A stretch of DNA of 64,000 nt from positions 186,001 through 250,000 of the forward strand of contig NZ_CABVQK010000007.1 of NCBI RefSeq assembly GCF_902499335.1, in the 5' to 3' direction. The notes under the pieces were generated by a model. It saw only the letters and a program-made list of their open reading frames with translations. It was not told the DNA's origin and made no database searches. The translations under genes were made by a program, and so were the position numbers. How positions within the stretch are numbered: position 1 is the stretch's first letter; each line of letters opens with the position of its first letter. Shown piece after piece: positions 53,789 to 62,328 of the stretch. This DNA is from Burkholderia lata (lineage in GTDB: Bacteria; Pseudomonadota; Gammaproteobacteria; Burkholderiales; Burkholderiaceae).

Positions 53789-54907
53789 TCAGTTTGCGGC
53801 CGGGGCGCTCGCGCCGGACGGTGCGGACGACGCGACGGGGTTGGCGGCGGCCGGCGCGGGTGATGTGCCCGACGGTGCCGATGCCGATACGGGGGCCGAT
53901 GCGGCGGACGCGGGCGCAGGCGCGGCCGGTGCCGCCGATGCTGCTGCGGCAGGTTGCGATGCCGGGCCGGAAGCGGATGCAGGCGCGGAAACCGGCCCGT
54001 GAGCCGAAGCCGGCGTGGATGCTGATCCTGACGCCGGTGCAGGAGCGATAGCCGGCGAGGGCGTCGACGAGGCGGCCGACGCAGATGCCGCACCCGAAGC
54101 CGGTACCGACCCCGAACCGGATGCCGCCACCGGCGCGGCAGCGCGCATCGCCGCCGGCACGGCCACGGCCGATGCGGCGGCCGGCACGGCGTTCGCGCCC
54201 GACTCCGGCGCCACGACCGGCAGCGAAAGCGGCACCGGCGCCGCGGGCGGCGTCGGCACGACCGGCGTCGTCATCTTCATCGGCTCGCCCTGCGGCGTCG
54301 GCGCGGGTTCGGGCAGCGGCGTGACGGGTTCCTTCTCGGCGGCCTTGACGGTCGCGCGGTCGCGCCGGGCCGGGTCGATCTTCAGGAAATGCTCGACGAG
54401 ATTGAAGAAGCGCTCATAGAACACGCCGGCGGGAATCGTCTCGCTGGCGGTCTTGACGAGCGCATCGTCGCTCGACCCGATCGGCAGCGACAGCGAGCCG
54501 AACACGCTGAGGCCGACGCTGGCCGACGTATTCGACTTCTTCAGCGTATAGCGATCCTGCACCGCGTTCACGTACGCGATGCTCGACGAGCCGTCCGCGT
54601 TCGCGTCCGCACACACGACGTGAAACTCGATCACGACGTGCATGTCGTTGTTCGGCTGGAAATTCTTGCTTCCGTCGACCGCGTCGTTGCGCGACGACGA
54701 CACCACATAGCCCTGGCTCAGCAGCGCGCGCCGCGCGGCCTCGCAGGCCGCGTCGGATTTCGAGTGGAACGTATGCGCATACGGGCTGCTCGTCGCGTCG
54801 AACTGTTCCTGCTGGTAGATCGGCTTGGGCGGCGTCGAGCACGCCGCCAGCACGGTCGCGGCCGCGAGCGCGCACGAAACGGAAAACAGGCGAAATCGGT
54901 TGTGCAT
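53789..54907 (-). CDS. DUF2242-family lipoprotein with long Ala/Pro/Ser tail
   Basis: A 372-residue protein starting at ATG 54907. Signal peptide with lipobox (TVLAAC-STPP; Cys acylation expected), a conserved DUF2242 domain (about 25-190, YQQEQFDATSSPYAHTFHSKSD and FEF/VVIEFHVVCAD blocks), then a low-complexity tail of about 180 residues made of Ala, Pro, Ser and Val. The tail probably spans or coats the periplasm or envelope. Function of DUF2242 is unknown. It stands alone. Confidence 0.8.
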   Translation of the reverse strand: MHNRFRLFSVSCALAAATVLAACSTPPKPIYQQEQFDATSSPYAHTFHSKSDAACEAARRALLSQGYVVSSSRNDAVDGSKNFQPNNDMHVVIEFHVVCADANADGSSSIAYVNAVQDRYTLKKSNTSASVGLSVFGSLSLPIGSSDDALVKTASETIPAGVFYERFFNLVEHFLKIDPARRDRATVKAAEKEPVTPLPEPAPTPQGEPMKMTTPVVPTPPAAPVPLSLPVVAPESGANAVPAAASAVAVPAAMRAAAPVAASGSGSVPASGAASASAASSTPSPAIAPAPASGSASTPASAHGPVSAPASASGPASQPAAAASAAPAAPAPASAASAPVSASAPSGTSPAPAAANPVASSAPSGASAPAAN

Positions 54908-55023
54908 GGCGTCTTTCAGAAGGCTTGGCGAGAGGTCGCGCAACGGGCGGTGCCTGGATGAAGCGCGCGGCAATCTCGTAAGGCCGGGGCGTCATTATAG
55001 TTTCGTTTGATGTCGCGCTCGCT

Positions 55024-55917
55024 TCAGTCGGCCGGTGCGCCGCGTGCGGCGGCCAGCAATTGCGCCGTCAGCGGATGGTGCTCGCCGCGCCGCGAGCGGA
55101 TCGCGTGGATCTCCTCGGTCACGTCGCCCGCGCGCCCGAGCCGCCGCAACCCGCGCAGCAGCGACGCGTCGTTCGCGCCGAGCTCGCTCAGCGGAAACAC
55201 GCCGAGGCCGCGCGCCGCGAACACGGCCATCAGCGCGCTGTCCTCGAATTCCCCGGCCACACGCGGCACGATCCGTTCACCCTCCAGCCACAGGTCGAGG
55301 CGCGCGCGCAGCGCCGAATGCGCGGTCGGCAGCAGCACGGGCAGGTCGGCGAGGCATTGCGGAAAATGCTGCCGCGCGGCCGGCGTGACGAGCGCCGCGG
55401 GGCCATACCAGTCGACCGGCGACGCGACGAGCCGCTCGCTCGTCACGCGCAGGTTCGAACCGGACGGCGCGCCCTGGCCGGCCAGCACCAGATCGAGATG
55501 ATGCAGCGCCAGCTCCGCGAGCAGCGCGTCGTGCTCGCCTTCGTGGCACAGCAGCCGCAGCGTGGGCGTATCCAGCACGGGCGCGAGGATCGCGTGCGCG
55601 GCGAGCTTGGAGATGCCGTCAGCGAGGCCGACCGCGAGGCGCACGGTCGGCTGGCTGGCCGCCGCGCGCACTTCATCGGGAATCAGCCGCCCCATTTCGA
55701 AGATCACTTCCGCGCGCGCAAACGCGGCCTGGCCGGCGTCGGTCATCGTGACGCCACGCCCGGCAGGGCGCAGCAACTGGTGCCCGAGCGCTTTTTCGAG
55801 CTCGCGCACCTGCGCGCTGATCGTCTGCACGGCCATGTCGAGCCGCCCGGCCGCGCGCGCGAAGCCGCCTTCCTTCACGACGACCCAGAAGTAGTACAGA
55901 TGTCGGAAATTGAGCAT
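55024..55917 (-). CDS. LysR-family regulator of the NhaR type
   Basis: A 297-residue regulator starting MLNFRHLYYFWVVVKEGGFARAAGRLDMAVQTISAQVRELE, the NhaR-like N-terminus. ATG 55917 is chosen; the open frame continues 10 codons upstream. It faces a TerC-type membrane protein gene across about 110 bp containing a perfect inverted repeat. NhaR proteins respond to Na+ or pH, which would fit control of an ion-related membrane protein. Confidence 0.88.
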   Translation of the reverse strand: MLNFRHLYYFWVVVKEGGFARAAGRLDMAVQTISAQVRELEKALGHQLLRPAGRGVTMTDAGQAAFARAEVIFEMGRLIPDEVRAAASQPTVRLAVGLADGISKLAAHAILAPVLDTPTLRLLCHEGEHDALLAELALHHLDLVLAGQGAPSGSNLRVTSERLVASPVDWYGPAALVTPAARQHFPQCLADLPVLLPTAHSALRARLDLWLEGERIVPRVAGEFEDSALMAVFAARGLGVFPLSELGANDASLLRGLRRLGRAGDVTEEIHAIRSRRGEHHPLTAQLLAAARGAPAD

Positions 55918-55945
55918 CGGATCGAAATTTCGGAAAAACCGAACC

Positions 55946-55970
55946 AAAAATCAGATTCTCTCTGATTTTT
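55946..55970. promoter_or_regulatory. Perfect inverted repeat between nhaR-like and terC-like genes
   Basis: AAAAATCAGA (55946-55955), 5-bp spacer TTCTC, TCTGATTTTT (55961-55970). It lies in the divergent promoter and contains an ATC-N11-GAT dyad like LysR operators. A shorter palindrome CGAAATTTCG is at 55923-55932. The structure could also form an RNA hairpin, but its place between divergent starts favours an operator. Confidence 0.5.
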
Positions 55971-56025
55971 CCGAAGTTCGGGGCGGCATATCATCGGGCT
56001 TTCCACTTTCGTATCGGCCCATTTC

Positions 56026-56781
56026 ATGGACTACCTGCTGACGCTTGCCGTTGACCCCGCCGTCTGGGCTGCGCTTCTGACGCTCGTCGTGATGGAAGTC
56101 GTGCTCGGCATCGACAACCTGATCTTCATCTCGATCCTCAGCAACAAGCTGCCCGAAGCGCAGCGCGCCCGCACGCAGCGCCTCGGCATCGCGCTCGCGC
56201 TGGTGATGCGCCTCGCGCTGCTCGGCAGCGTCGCGTGGATCGCGAGCCTGACCGAACCGGTGTTCACGCTGTTCGACCATGCGTTCTCGTGGCGCGACAT
56301 GATCCTGCTGTCGGGCGGCCTGTTCCTCGTCTGGAAGGCGACCACCGAGATCCATCACCACGTGTCGCGCGACGGTGAAGGCGCGGGCGGTGCCGGCGGC
56401 GCGGTCGGCCTGACGATGTGGGCCGCGATCAGCCAGATCGTGATGCTCGACATCGTGTTCTCGATCGACAGCATCGTGACCGCGATCGGCATGACCGAAC
56501 ACGTGCCGATCATGTTCGTCGCGGTGATCGTCGCCGTCGCCGTGATGCTGTTCGCGGCACAGCCGCTCGCACGCTTCATCGACCGCAACCCGACCATCGT
56601 GATGCTCGCGCTGTCGTTCCTGGTCGTGATCGGCATGACGCTGATCGCGGAAGGTTTCGGTTCGCATGTGCCGAAGGGTTACATCTACGCGGCAATGGCG
56701 TTCTCGGCTTTCGTCGAAGGCATGAACATGCTGGCGCGGCGCGCGAAGGCGAAGCGCCCGGCACCGACGGACGGCCACTGA
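56026..56781 (+). CDS. TerC/YoaE-family integral membrane protein
   Basis: A 251-residue protein with about seven TM helices and two copies of the family motif: [15 protein letters not shown] near the N-terminus and [15 protein letters not shown] in the middle, each with the membrane Asp. Members are implicated in metal (Mn2+) export or tellurite resistance. It follows a NhaR-like regulator. Metal specificity is not readable. Confidence 0.88.
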   Translation: MDYLLTLAVDPAVWAALLTLVVMEVVLGIDNLIFISILSNKLPEAQRARTQRLGIALALVMRLALLGSVAWIASLTEPVFTLFDHAFSWRDMILLSGGLFLVWKATTEIHHHVSRDGEGAGGAGGAVGLTMWAAISQIVMLDIVFSIDSIVTAIGMTEHVPIMFVAVIVAVAVMLFAAQPLARFIDRNPTIVMLALSFLVVIGMTLIAEGFGSHVPKGYIYAAMAFSAFVEGMNMLARRAKAKRPAPTDGH

Positions 56782-56872
56782 GCCACCGCGCGTGACGCGG
56801 GCCGCTGCGGCGGCCGGCGTCACGCGCCTCATACGGAATCCAGAAGAAATTCGCACGGAAAGGAGAAGCGCG

Positions 56873-57208
56873 ATGAAATGCCCTGTCTGCAAGACGCCCG
56901 ACCTGCTGATGGCCGAGCGCCAGTCGATCGAGATCGACTACTGTCCCACCTGCCGCGGTGTGTGGCTCGATCGCGGCGAACTCGACAAGCTGATCGCGCG
57001 CGAAACCGGCGACGCGCCGGTGCGTCGCGACGAGACGTCCGTACGGCACGACGCGCAAGCGGCGCGCGGCCACGACGGCGGGTGGGGGCGCGACGGCCGC
57101 TTGCACGACGACCGTGACAGACGCGACGGCCGCTCACACGACGATCGCTACAAGCACGACGGCCAGCGTCGCCGGAAATCGGTGTTCGACCTGTTCGACT
57201 TCGACTGA
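56873..57208 (+). CDS. Zinc-ribbon (TFIIB-type) small protein
   Basis: A 111-residue protein. Residues 1-45 form a zf-TFIIB ribbon (MKCPVCKTPDLLM ... IDYCPTCRGVWLDRGELDKL, CxxC pairs at 3/6 and 24/27). The rest is a highly charged His/Arg/Asp-rich, probably disordered tail (DDRDRRDGRSHDDRYKHDG) ending in VFDLFDFD. ATG 56873 follows AAAGGAGAAG. Function unknown; such proteins are common near membrane or stress genes. It converges on the hsp20 pair. Confidence 0.83.
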   Translation: MKCPVCKTPDLLMAERQSIEIDYCPTCRGVWLDRGELDKLIARETGDAPVRRDETSVRHDAQAARGHDGGWGRDGRLHDDRDRRDGRSHDDRYKHDGQRRRKSVFDLFDFD

Positions 57209-57232
57209 TCGTAATTGCACCGCACGTCGTAA

Positions 57233-57270
57233 AAAAAGCCCCGCCGGGCGTGTACCCGGCGGGGCTTTTT
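57233..57270. terminator. Bidirectional intrinsic terminator between zinc-ribbon and hsp20 genes
   Basis: GCCCCGCCGGG / CCCGGCGGGGC stem with a CGTGTA loop, flanked by seven A on the left and five T on the right, so it terminates both convergent units. Confidence 0.9.
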
Positions 57271-57302
57271 CATGCGTGCGGGATAACGGCACGCACCGAT
57301 GC

Positions 57303-57713
57303 TTACGCGTTGCCGGCCGTCACGTCGATACGGCGCGGACGCGTTTCCTCGCGGCGCGGAATCGTCAGCGTCAGCACGCCGTCGCGCAGGTTCGCGTCGA
57401 TCCTCGATGTGTCGAGGTCGGGGCTCAGCACGAAGCTGCGCGCATAGCGCGTCGCGCGGATCTCTGCATGCCGCACGCGCAGGTCGGCCGGCGTGTCGAG
57501 GTGCGTGTCGGCCTCGATCGTCAGCGTGTTGTCATGCACCTTCACGTCGAGGTTCTCGCGCGGCACGCCGGGCAAGTCGGCCCGCAGCGTGACGCCGAGA
57601 TGGTTCTCGACGATGTCGACGGCCGGCGTGATCGCGGGCCGGCGGGTCGCTTCGGCGGCAGCGGGGTGAACGGTGTTCGTCTGACGCTCGGCCAGGGTCG
57701 GGTTCGCATTCAT
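57303..57713 (-). CDS. Hsp20/alpha-crystallin small heat-shock protein
   Basis: A 136-residue chaperone with a short N-terminal arm and the alpha-crystallin domain (about 35-130): VDIVENHLGVTLRADLPGVPRENLDVKV, then RSFVLSPDLDTSRIDANLRDGVLTLTIPRRE. It holds unfolding proteins in soluble complexes. It is second in a two-gene unit, 16 bp after the other Hsp20 gene, and both probably share the sigma-32-like promoter. Confidence 0.92.
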   Translation of the reverse strand: MNANPTLAERQTNTVHPAAAEATRRPAITPAVDIVENHLGVTLRADLPGVPRENLDVKVHDNTLTIEADTHLDTPADLRVRHAEIRATRYARSFVLSPDLDTSRIDANLRDGVLTLTIPRREETRPRRIDVTAGNA

Positions 57714-57729
57714 GTCGGTATCCTGAATA

Positions 57730-58170
57730 TTATTGAACGGTGATCGCGCGCGGCTTCGATGCCTCGCGCCGGCCGACGCGAATCAGCAGGCAGCCGTTTT
57801 CGTAGCGGGCGCTGACCTGCTCGGGGTCTGCATCTCGCGGCAGCTCGACGACGCGGCGGAATGCGCCGTGAAAGCGTTCCTGCGCATAGGTGCGCAGATC
57901 GTCGTCTTCGCTGCGTGGTGCCGGCTTGCGTTCGCCGCTGATCGTCAGCAGGTCCTTGTCGATCGATACGTCGAAGTCGGCTGCGGCCATGCCGGGTGCG
58001 AACGCGACGATCTCGATGGCACCGTCGGTGGCGCCGACGTTGAGCGCGGGGAAGGCGCCGGGCCGCACCGCACGAATACCGGACGGACGTTCGCCCAGCA
58101 GGTTCGCCAACTGCCGCTGCACGCGGGCGAATTCGTCGAACAGGTCGCTGCCGAAATGGATACCGCTCAT
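57730..58170 (-). CDS. Hsp20/alpha-crystallin small heat-shock protein (first of pair)
   Basis: A 146-residue small heat-shock protein starting at ATG 58170 behind AGGAGGACC. N-terminal FGSDLFDEFARVQRQLANLL helix (IbpA-like), crystallin domain (IEIVAFAPGMAAADFDVSIDKDLLTISGERK), and ENGCLLIRVGRRE near the end. Pairs of diverged Hsp20 proteins often co-assemble. It has a 5' leader of about 120 nt. Confidence 0.92.
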   Translation of the reverse strand: MSGIHFGSDLFDEFARVQRQLANLLGERPSGIRAVRPGAFPALNVGATDGAIEIVAFAPGMAAADFDVSIDKDLLTISGERKPAPRSEDDDLRTYAQERFHGAFRRVVELPRDADPEQVSARYENGCLLIRVGRREASKPRAITVQ

Positions 58171-58298
58171 GTTGGTCCTCCTGAACAGGGAACGCGGGAG
58201 ACGTGACGGCGCGACGCCTGCGGCGGGCGCGACGTGGGAACTCCACTGGGTCGAAACGGGGGCAGTGCGTTGCATGATGCACTGCCCGACGACGTGTA

Positions 58299-58326
58299 AT
58301 TAGTGGCAGCCGAAGCGCATTTCAAG
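58299..58326 (-). promoter_or_regulatory. Sigma-32 (RpoH)-type promoter of the hsp20 pair
   Basis: On the minus strand CTTGAA (58326-58321), preceded by CCCT, is followed 14 bp later by CCACTAAT (58306-58299), matching the heat-shock consensus CTTGAA-N13/14-CCCCATNT. The leader then contains a stem GGCAGTGC/GCACTGCC (58261-58286). A role of the leader as an RNA thermometer is possible but not shown. Confidence 0.6.
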
Positions 58327-58417
58327 AGGGAATCTGAAATCTGCATCAATGCAGGCCCGTGCGATTCGATGCGACAATCGCCGCGATCTATTTGCAGACC
58401 AACGACACGGGACAATC

Positions 58418-59335
58418 ATGGACATTCGACGCATCGCGATCGTCGGCGCCGGCGTGATCGGCGCGAGCTGGGCCGCCTTCTATCTGACGCAGGGCTTCGA
58501 CGTCGTCGCGACCGATCCGGCGCCGCAAGCCGACGCGCGGCTGCGCGACGCGCTGGCCGCATTTCTCGGCGACCGGGCCGCCGAACTTTCCGCGCGGCTG
58601 TCGTTCGACGCCGATCTCGTGCGCGCGCTCGACGGTGTCGATTTCGTGCAGGAGAACGGCCCGGAACGGCTCGACCTGAAGCGCGCGTTGTACCGGCAGA
58701 TGGACGACGTGCTGCCCGCGCACGTGCCGATCGCGTCGAGTTCGTCGGGCCTGAAAATGTCCGACATCCAGACTGCGTGCGACAAGCATCCGGAACGCTG
58801 CCTGATCGCGCACCCGTTCAATCCGCCGCACCTGATTCCGCTCGTCGAGCTGGTCGGCGGCGATGCCACCAGCCAGGACGTGATCGCTCGCGTGAAGGAT
58901 TTCTATGATGCGCTCGGCAAGCAGACGATCGTCCTCAACAAGGAGATGACCGGCCACGTCGCGAACCGGCTCGCGGCCGCGCTGTTCCGCGAGGTGTATC
59001 ACCTCGTCGGCGAAGGCGTCGTGAGCGTTGCCGATGCGGACAAGGCTGTCGCATGGGGCCCCGGCCTGCGCTGGGGGCTGATGGGACAGTGCCTGACGTA
59101 TCACCTCGGCGGCGGCGCGGGCGGTATCGCGCACTTCCTCGAACACCTGTCGGGGCCGATCACGAGCTGGTGGGACGACCTCGGCACGCCTTCATTCAAT
59201 CCGGACGTCGATCGCAAGCTGAACGACGAATTGCGCGCGATCCAGGGCGAGCGTTCGATGCAGGAACTGGCAGTCGAACGCGACCGCTTGCTCGTCGAGC
59301 TGATTGACGCGCGGCGCCGCAGCTTCCTGCCGTAA
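58418..59335 (+). CDS. 3-hydroxyacyl-CoA dehydrogenase-family enzyme (L-carnitine dehydrogenase-like)
   Basis: A 305-residue NAD-dependent dehydrogenase: Rossmann motif IAIVGAGVIGASWAAFYLTQG at the N-terminus, SSSSGLKMSD, the catalytic His/Glu region AHPFNPPHLIPLVELVGG, and a C-terminal 3HCDH domain. The short form without CoA lyase domain resembles L-carnitine (3-dehydrocarnitine-forming) and hydroxy acid dehydrogenases. It stands alone between hsp20 and a DUF4148 gene. The substrate is not determined. Confidence 0.85.
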   Translation: MDIRRIAIVGAGVIGASWAAFYLTQGFDVVATDPAPQADARLRDALAAFLGDRAAELSARLSFDADLVRALDGVDFVQENGPERLDLKRALYRQMDDVLPAHVPIASSSSGLKMSDIQTACDKHPERCLIAHPFNPPHLIPLVELVGGDATSQDVIARVKDFYDALGKQTIVLNKEMTGHVANRLAAALFREVYHLVGEGVVSVADADKAVAWGPGLRWGLMGQCLTYHLGGGAGGIAHFLEHLSGPITSWWDDLGTPSFNPDVDRKLNDELRAIQGERSMQELAVERDRLLVELIDARRRSFLP

Positions 59336-59369
59336 CCGTGCCGCGGCGTCGCGTACGGGCTGCGGCCGG

Positions 59370-59651
59370 CTACTGCTGTGCGGCGGTTTGCGACGCCTGC
59401 GGCGTCTGCGCGAGCCACGCCGGGCTCGTGGCCTGCACGAGTTCGCGGTTGCGCGCGCGGGTCGCGGCGTTCGGCGGGTAGTTGCCGTCGTTCGTCGGCA
59501 GTTCGCCGTCGAGATAGGCCTGCTTGAGTTGCGCGACGACTTCCGCGCGGGTCAGCCCCTGCTCGGGCGCCGCGATATCGGTCGTCTGGGCAAAGGCGGG
59601 GGACAGCAGGGCGGCTGCGGCGGTCGCGACAGCGAATCGCAAGACATTCAT
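59370..59651 (-). CDS. DUF4148 small exported protein
   Basis: A 93-residue protein with signal peptide (RFAVATAAAALLSPAFA) and the DUF4148 motif LTRAEVVAQLKQAYLDGELPTNDGNYPPN. These are abundant in Burkholderia and of unknown function. It ends in a Gln-rich tail (TAAQQ). Confidence 0.82.
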   Translation of the reverse strand: MNVLRFAVATAAAALLSPAFAQTTDIAAPEQGLTRAEVVAQLKQAYLDGELPTNDGNYPPNAATRARNRELVQATSPAWLAQTPQASQTAAQQ

Positions 59652-59843
59652 GGCGTGCTCCGATCAAGGGGACGGGACACCGGACGCGCGCGGCGGCTGG
59701 CCGTGCGTTCCGATGGGTCCCATTGTCGCGAGCGGGTGCTGCGCGGACGATGACGCGTTCCGGGCAAAGCTGTCAGGTGCGGGCACGGGCACCGGGCGCG
59801 GGCGCCGGGTGCGATCTCGCGTGCGTGTGTCGCGCCGGTGCGG

Positions 59844-60692
59844 TTACAACTCCGACGCCGCCGCGATCAGCGTCGCCTCGAGTGCGAGCGTCGAACGCGA
59901 CGCGGCCGCCGGCCGGTCGATCACGTATTCGAGCTCGCCGAGTTCGGGCAGCCCGGCGTCGAGCCGCGCGAGCCCGGCCGGGATCACGTAACCGGCGAAC
60001 GCGCTGACGCCGAGCCCCGCGCTCGCAGCGGCGCGCAACACCGCGACGCTGCTGCTCACGACCGCGATCCGGTACGGCCGCCCGACTGCCTCGAGCGATT
60101 CGAGCACGCGGCGGCGCGACACGCTCGGCTCCGGATGCATCGCGAGCGGCAGCACGGCCTCGTGGCCGGTGATCCGCGAATCGGGGCCCGTGCACCAGTA
60201 CAGCGGCTCGCTGCGGATCACGCGGCCGCGCCGGCTGCCGGCGATGCGCTTCGCGAACACGAGATCGTGCCGGCCTTCGTCGAGCGCGTCGAACAGGTCG
60301 CCCGACAGCCCGGTCGAGATCGCGAGCTCGACTTCCGGATTGCGCTGCACGAAGCTCGCGAGCGCGGCCGTCAGGTGCGCCGACGCGAAATCCTCCGACA
60401 TCGCGAGCCGCACCTTGCCCGACAGCGGCGGCCCGCACACCGACGTGACGGCTTCGTCCATCAGTTCGAGGATGCGCACCGCGTAGCGGAACAGCGCGTC
60501 GCCGTGCTGCGACAGGTGCACGTTGCGCGTGTCGCGTTCGAACAGCGGCCGGTCGAGCAGCTCCTCGAGGCGGCGGATATGCTGGCTGACGGTCGACTGC
60601 GACAGGTTCACGCGCTCGGACGCGGCGGTGAAGCTGCCGGATTGGGCGACGGCGACGAAGCTGCGCAGCAGCTCGGGCGGTAACGGACGCAT
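59844..60692 (-). CDS. mdcR: LysR-family regulator of malonate use
   Basis: A 282-residue LysR protein; ATG 60692 gives MRPLPPELLRSFVAVAQSGS before the HTH (AASERVNLSQSTVSQHIRRLEELL). It is divergent from the malonate transporter and decarboxylase operon, the position of MdcR, which activates mdc genes with malonate. The symbol rests on this context more than on sequence details. Confidence 0.8.
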   Translation of the reverse strand: MRPLPPELLRSFVAVAQSGSFTAASERVNLSQSTVSQHIRRLEELLDRPLFERDTRNVHLSQHGDALFRYAVRILELMDEAVTSVCGPPLSGKVRLAMSEDFASAHLTAALASFVQRNPEVELAISTGLSGDLFDALDEGRHDLVFAKRIAGSRRGRVIRSEPLYWCTGPDSRITGHEAVLPLAMHPEPSVSRRRVLESLEAVGRPYRIAVVSSSVAVLRAAASAGLGVSAFAGYVIPAGLARLDAGLPELGELEYVIDRPAAASRSTLALEATLIAAASEL

Positions 60693-61019
60693 TGCTAAAT
60701 CCACTGAATCGGTTTCGACAACTTCATAAATGGCCGGATATTGCGGCGCTAGTATCGGATCACGCCCCGGTGCGGCCCGCAACGGGGCGCACCGGACGCG
60801 TAGCCCGCGTCGTGCCGGCGGCTGCTTCATTCAGTCTACGGCATCCGGCGTCCGGCCCGAAACCGCATCATCCCATCGACCGCCCGAGAACGTGCCCGCA
60901 AGACGGGCCGCCGGGCCGCGGCGCACCGCCGCAGGAGACGAGTCCGCGCACGGGATCGGCGTGCGGGGCCGGCGCCTGCATGCGTCCGGCGCCCGTCACG
61001 AAGAGACTGGAGACGACTC
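60693..61019. other. Divergent promoter region between mdcR and madL
   Basis: 327 bp without a gene. AT-richer sequence at 60695-60760 (with a TAGTAT box at 60750-60755) probably holds the divergent promoters and MdcR site; I could not define a clear LysR dyad. The rest is a GC-rich leader up to GGAGACGACTC before madL. Confidence 0.4.
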
Positions 61020-61415
61020 ATGATCATCTACGGAACCGCGCTGCTGGCGTTCTGCCACCTGGCCGGACTGTTCCTCGGCGACCTGCTCGGCAGTGCGATC
61101 GGCGTGAAGACCAACGTCGGCGGCGTCGGTATCGCGATGCTGCTGCTGATCTGCCTGCGCCTGTGGCTGCACCGCCGCGGCTGGCTGCCGAAGGAGACCG
61201 AGGCCGGCGTCGGTTTCTGGGGCGCGATGTACATCCCCGTCGTCGTCGCGATGGCCGCGAACCAGAACGTCGTGGCCGCGCTGAAGGGCGGCCCCGTCGC
61301 GCTGCTGGCCGCCGTGGGCGCGGTCGCGATCTGCGCATGCTGCATCGCGGTACTCGTGCGCACCGGGCGCGACGACACGGCCTTCGCGGGCGTGCCGCAA
61401 TTCGAAGAACAGTGA
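61020..61415 (+). CDS. madL: Malonate transporter subunit MadL
   Basis: A 131-residue membrane protein with about four helices (ALLAFCHLAGLFLGDLLGS, GIAMLLLICLRLWL, GFWGAMYIPVVVAMAANQ, LLAAVGAVAICACCIAVL). MadL and MadM together form a Na+/malonate symporter. ATG 61020 follows GGAGACGACTC. The madM gene begins 11 bp after its stop. Confidence 0.9.
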   Translation: MIIYGTALLAFCHLAGLFLGDLLGSAIGVKTNVGGVGIAMLLLICLRLWLHRRGWLPKETEAGVGFWGAMYIPVVVAMAANQNVVAALKGGPVALLAAVGAVAICACCIAVLVRTGRDDTAFAGVPQFEEQ

Positions 61416-61426
61416 CGGAGGCCGCC

Positions 61427-62194
61427 ATGCTGCAGATGCTCGAAAAAACTGTTGCCCACAACGGGCTCGTCGCGTCGTTCGCGCTGGTCGGCCTGATCAT
61501 GTGGCTGTCGTCGATCGCGTCGCGCAAGCTCACGTTCGGCCGCGTGCACGGCTCCGCGATCGCGATCGTGATCGGTCTCGCGCTGGCTTACGTCGGCGGC
61601 GCCTTCACCGGCGGCGAGAAGGGGATTGCCGACGTGCCGCTGTTCGCGGGCGTCGGCCTGATGGGCGGCGCGATGCTGCGCGATTTCGCGATCGTCGCGA
61701 CCGCGTTCGAAGTGCAGCCGACCGAGGCACGCAAGGCCGGGCTCGTCGGCGTCGTGTCGCTGCTGCTCGGCACCGTGCTGCCGTTCATCGTCGGTGCGTG
61801 CATTGCGCGTGTGTTCGGCTATACCGACGCGGTCAGCATGACGACCATCGGCGCGGGCGCCGTCACCTACATCGTCGGCCCCGTGACGGGCGCGGCGATC
61901 GGCGCAAGCTCCGACGTGATCGCGCTCAGCATCGCGACGGGGCTCGTGAAGGCGATCATCGTGATGGTCGGCACGCCGGTCGCGGCCAACTTCATGGGCC
62001 TGAAGACGCCGCGTTCCGCGATGATCTTCGGCGGCCTGGCCGGCACTGTCAGCGGCGTGAGCGCGGGGCTCGCCGCGACCGACCGCCGGCTCGTCCCGTA
62101 CGGCGCGCTGGTCGCGACGTTCCATACGGGCGTCGGCTGCCTGCTCGGCCCGTCGGTGCTGTACTTCACGACGCGCGCGCTGGTCGGCGCGTAG
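61427..62194 (+). CDS. madM: Malonate transporter subunit MadM
   Basis: A 255-residue membrane protein of the MadM family with about eight helices (ALAYVGGAFTGGEKGIADVPLFAGVG, MTTIGAGAVTYIVGPVTGAAIGASSDVI, split here). ATG 61427 is chosen after GGAGGCCGCC; the frame is open further upstream but overlaps madL out of frame. It completes the malonate uptake system ahead of the decarboxylase genes. Confidence 0.9.
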   Translation: MLQMLEKTVAHNGLVASFALVGLIMWLSSIASRKLTFGRVHGSAIAIVIGLALAYVGGAFTGGEKGIADVPLFAGVGLMGGAMLRDFAIVATAFEVQPTEARKAGLVGVVSLLLGTVLPFIVGACIARVFGYTDAVSMTTIGAGAVTYIVGPVTGAAIGASSDVIALSIATGLVKAIIVMVGTPVAANFMGLKTPRSAMIFGGLAGTVSGVSAGLAATDRRLVPYGALVATFHTGVGCLLGPSVLYFTTRALVGA

Positions 62195-62328
62195 GCCCGT
62201 CCGATGGGCGGCTCGTGCGCGGGCCGCATCCATCGCCGCGTCCTCTGAGTCGCATTCGTCAACATCATCAATCGGCGGCGGCGCCAGGCTTAGAATGCCG
62301 CTGAACCATCGAAGCGGGAGAACTGTTC

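Noticed and set aside
53860..54330. Coding potential on the plus strand opposite the DUF2242 tail
   Set aside because: The Gly/Ala/Asp-rich frame is the mirror of a low-complexity Ala/Pro/Ser sequence; no start signal or domain supports it.
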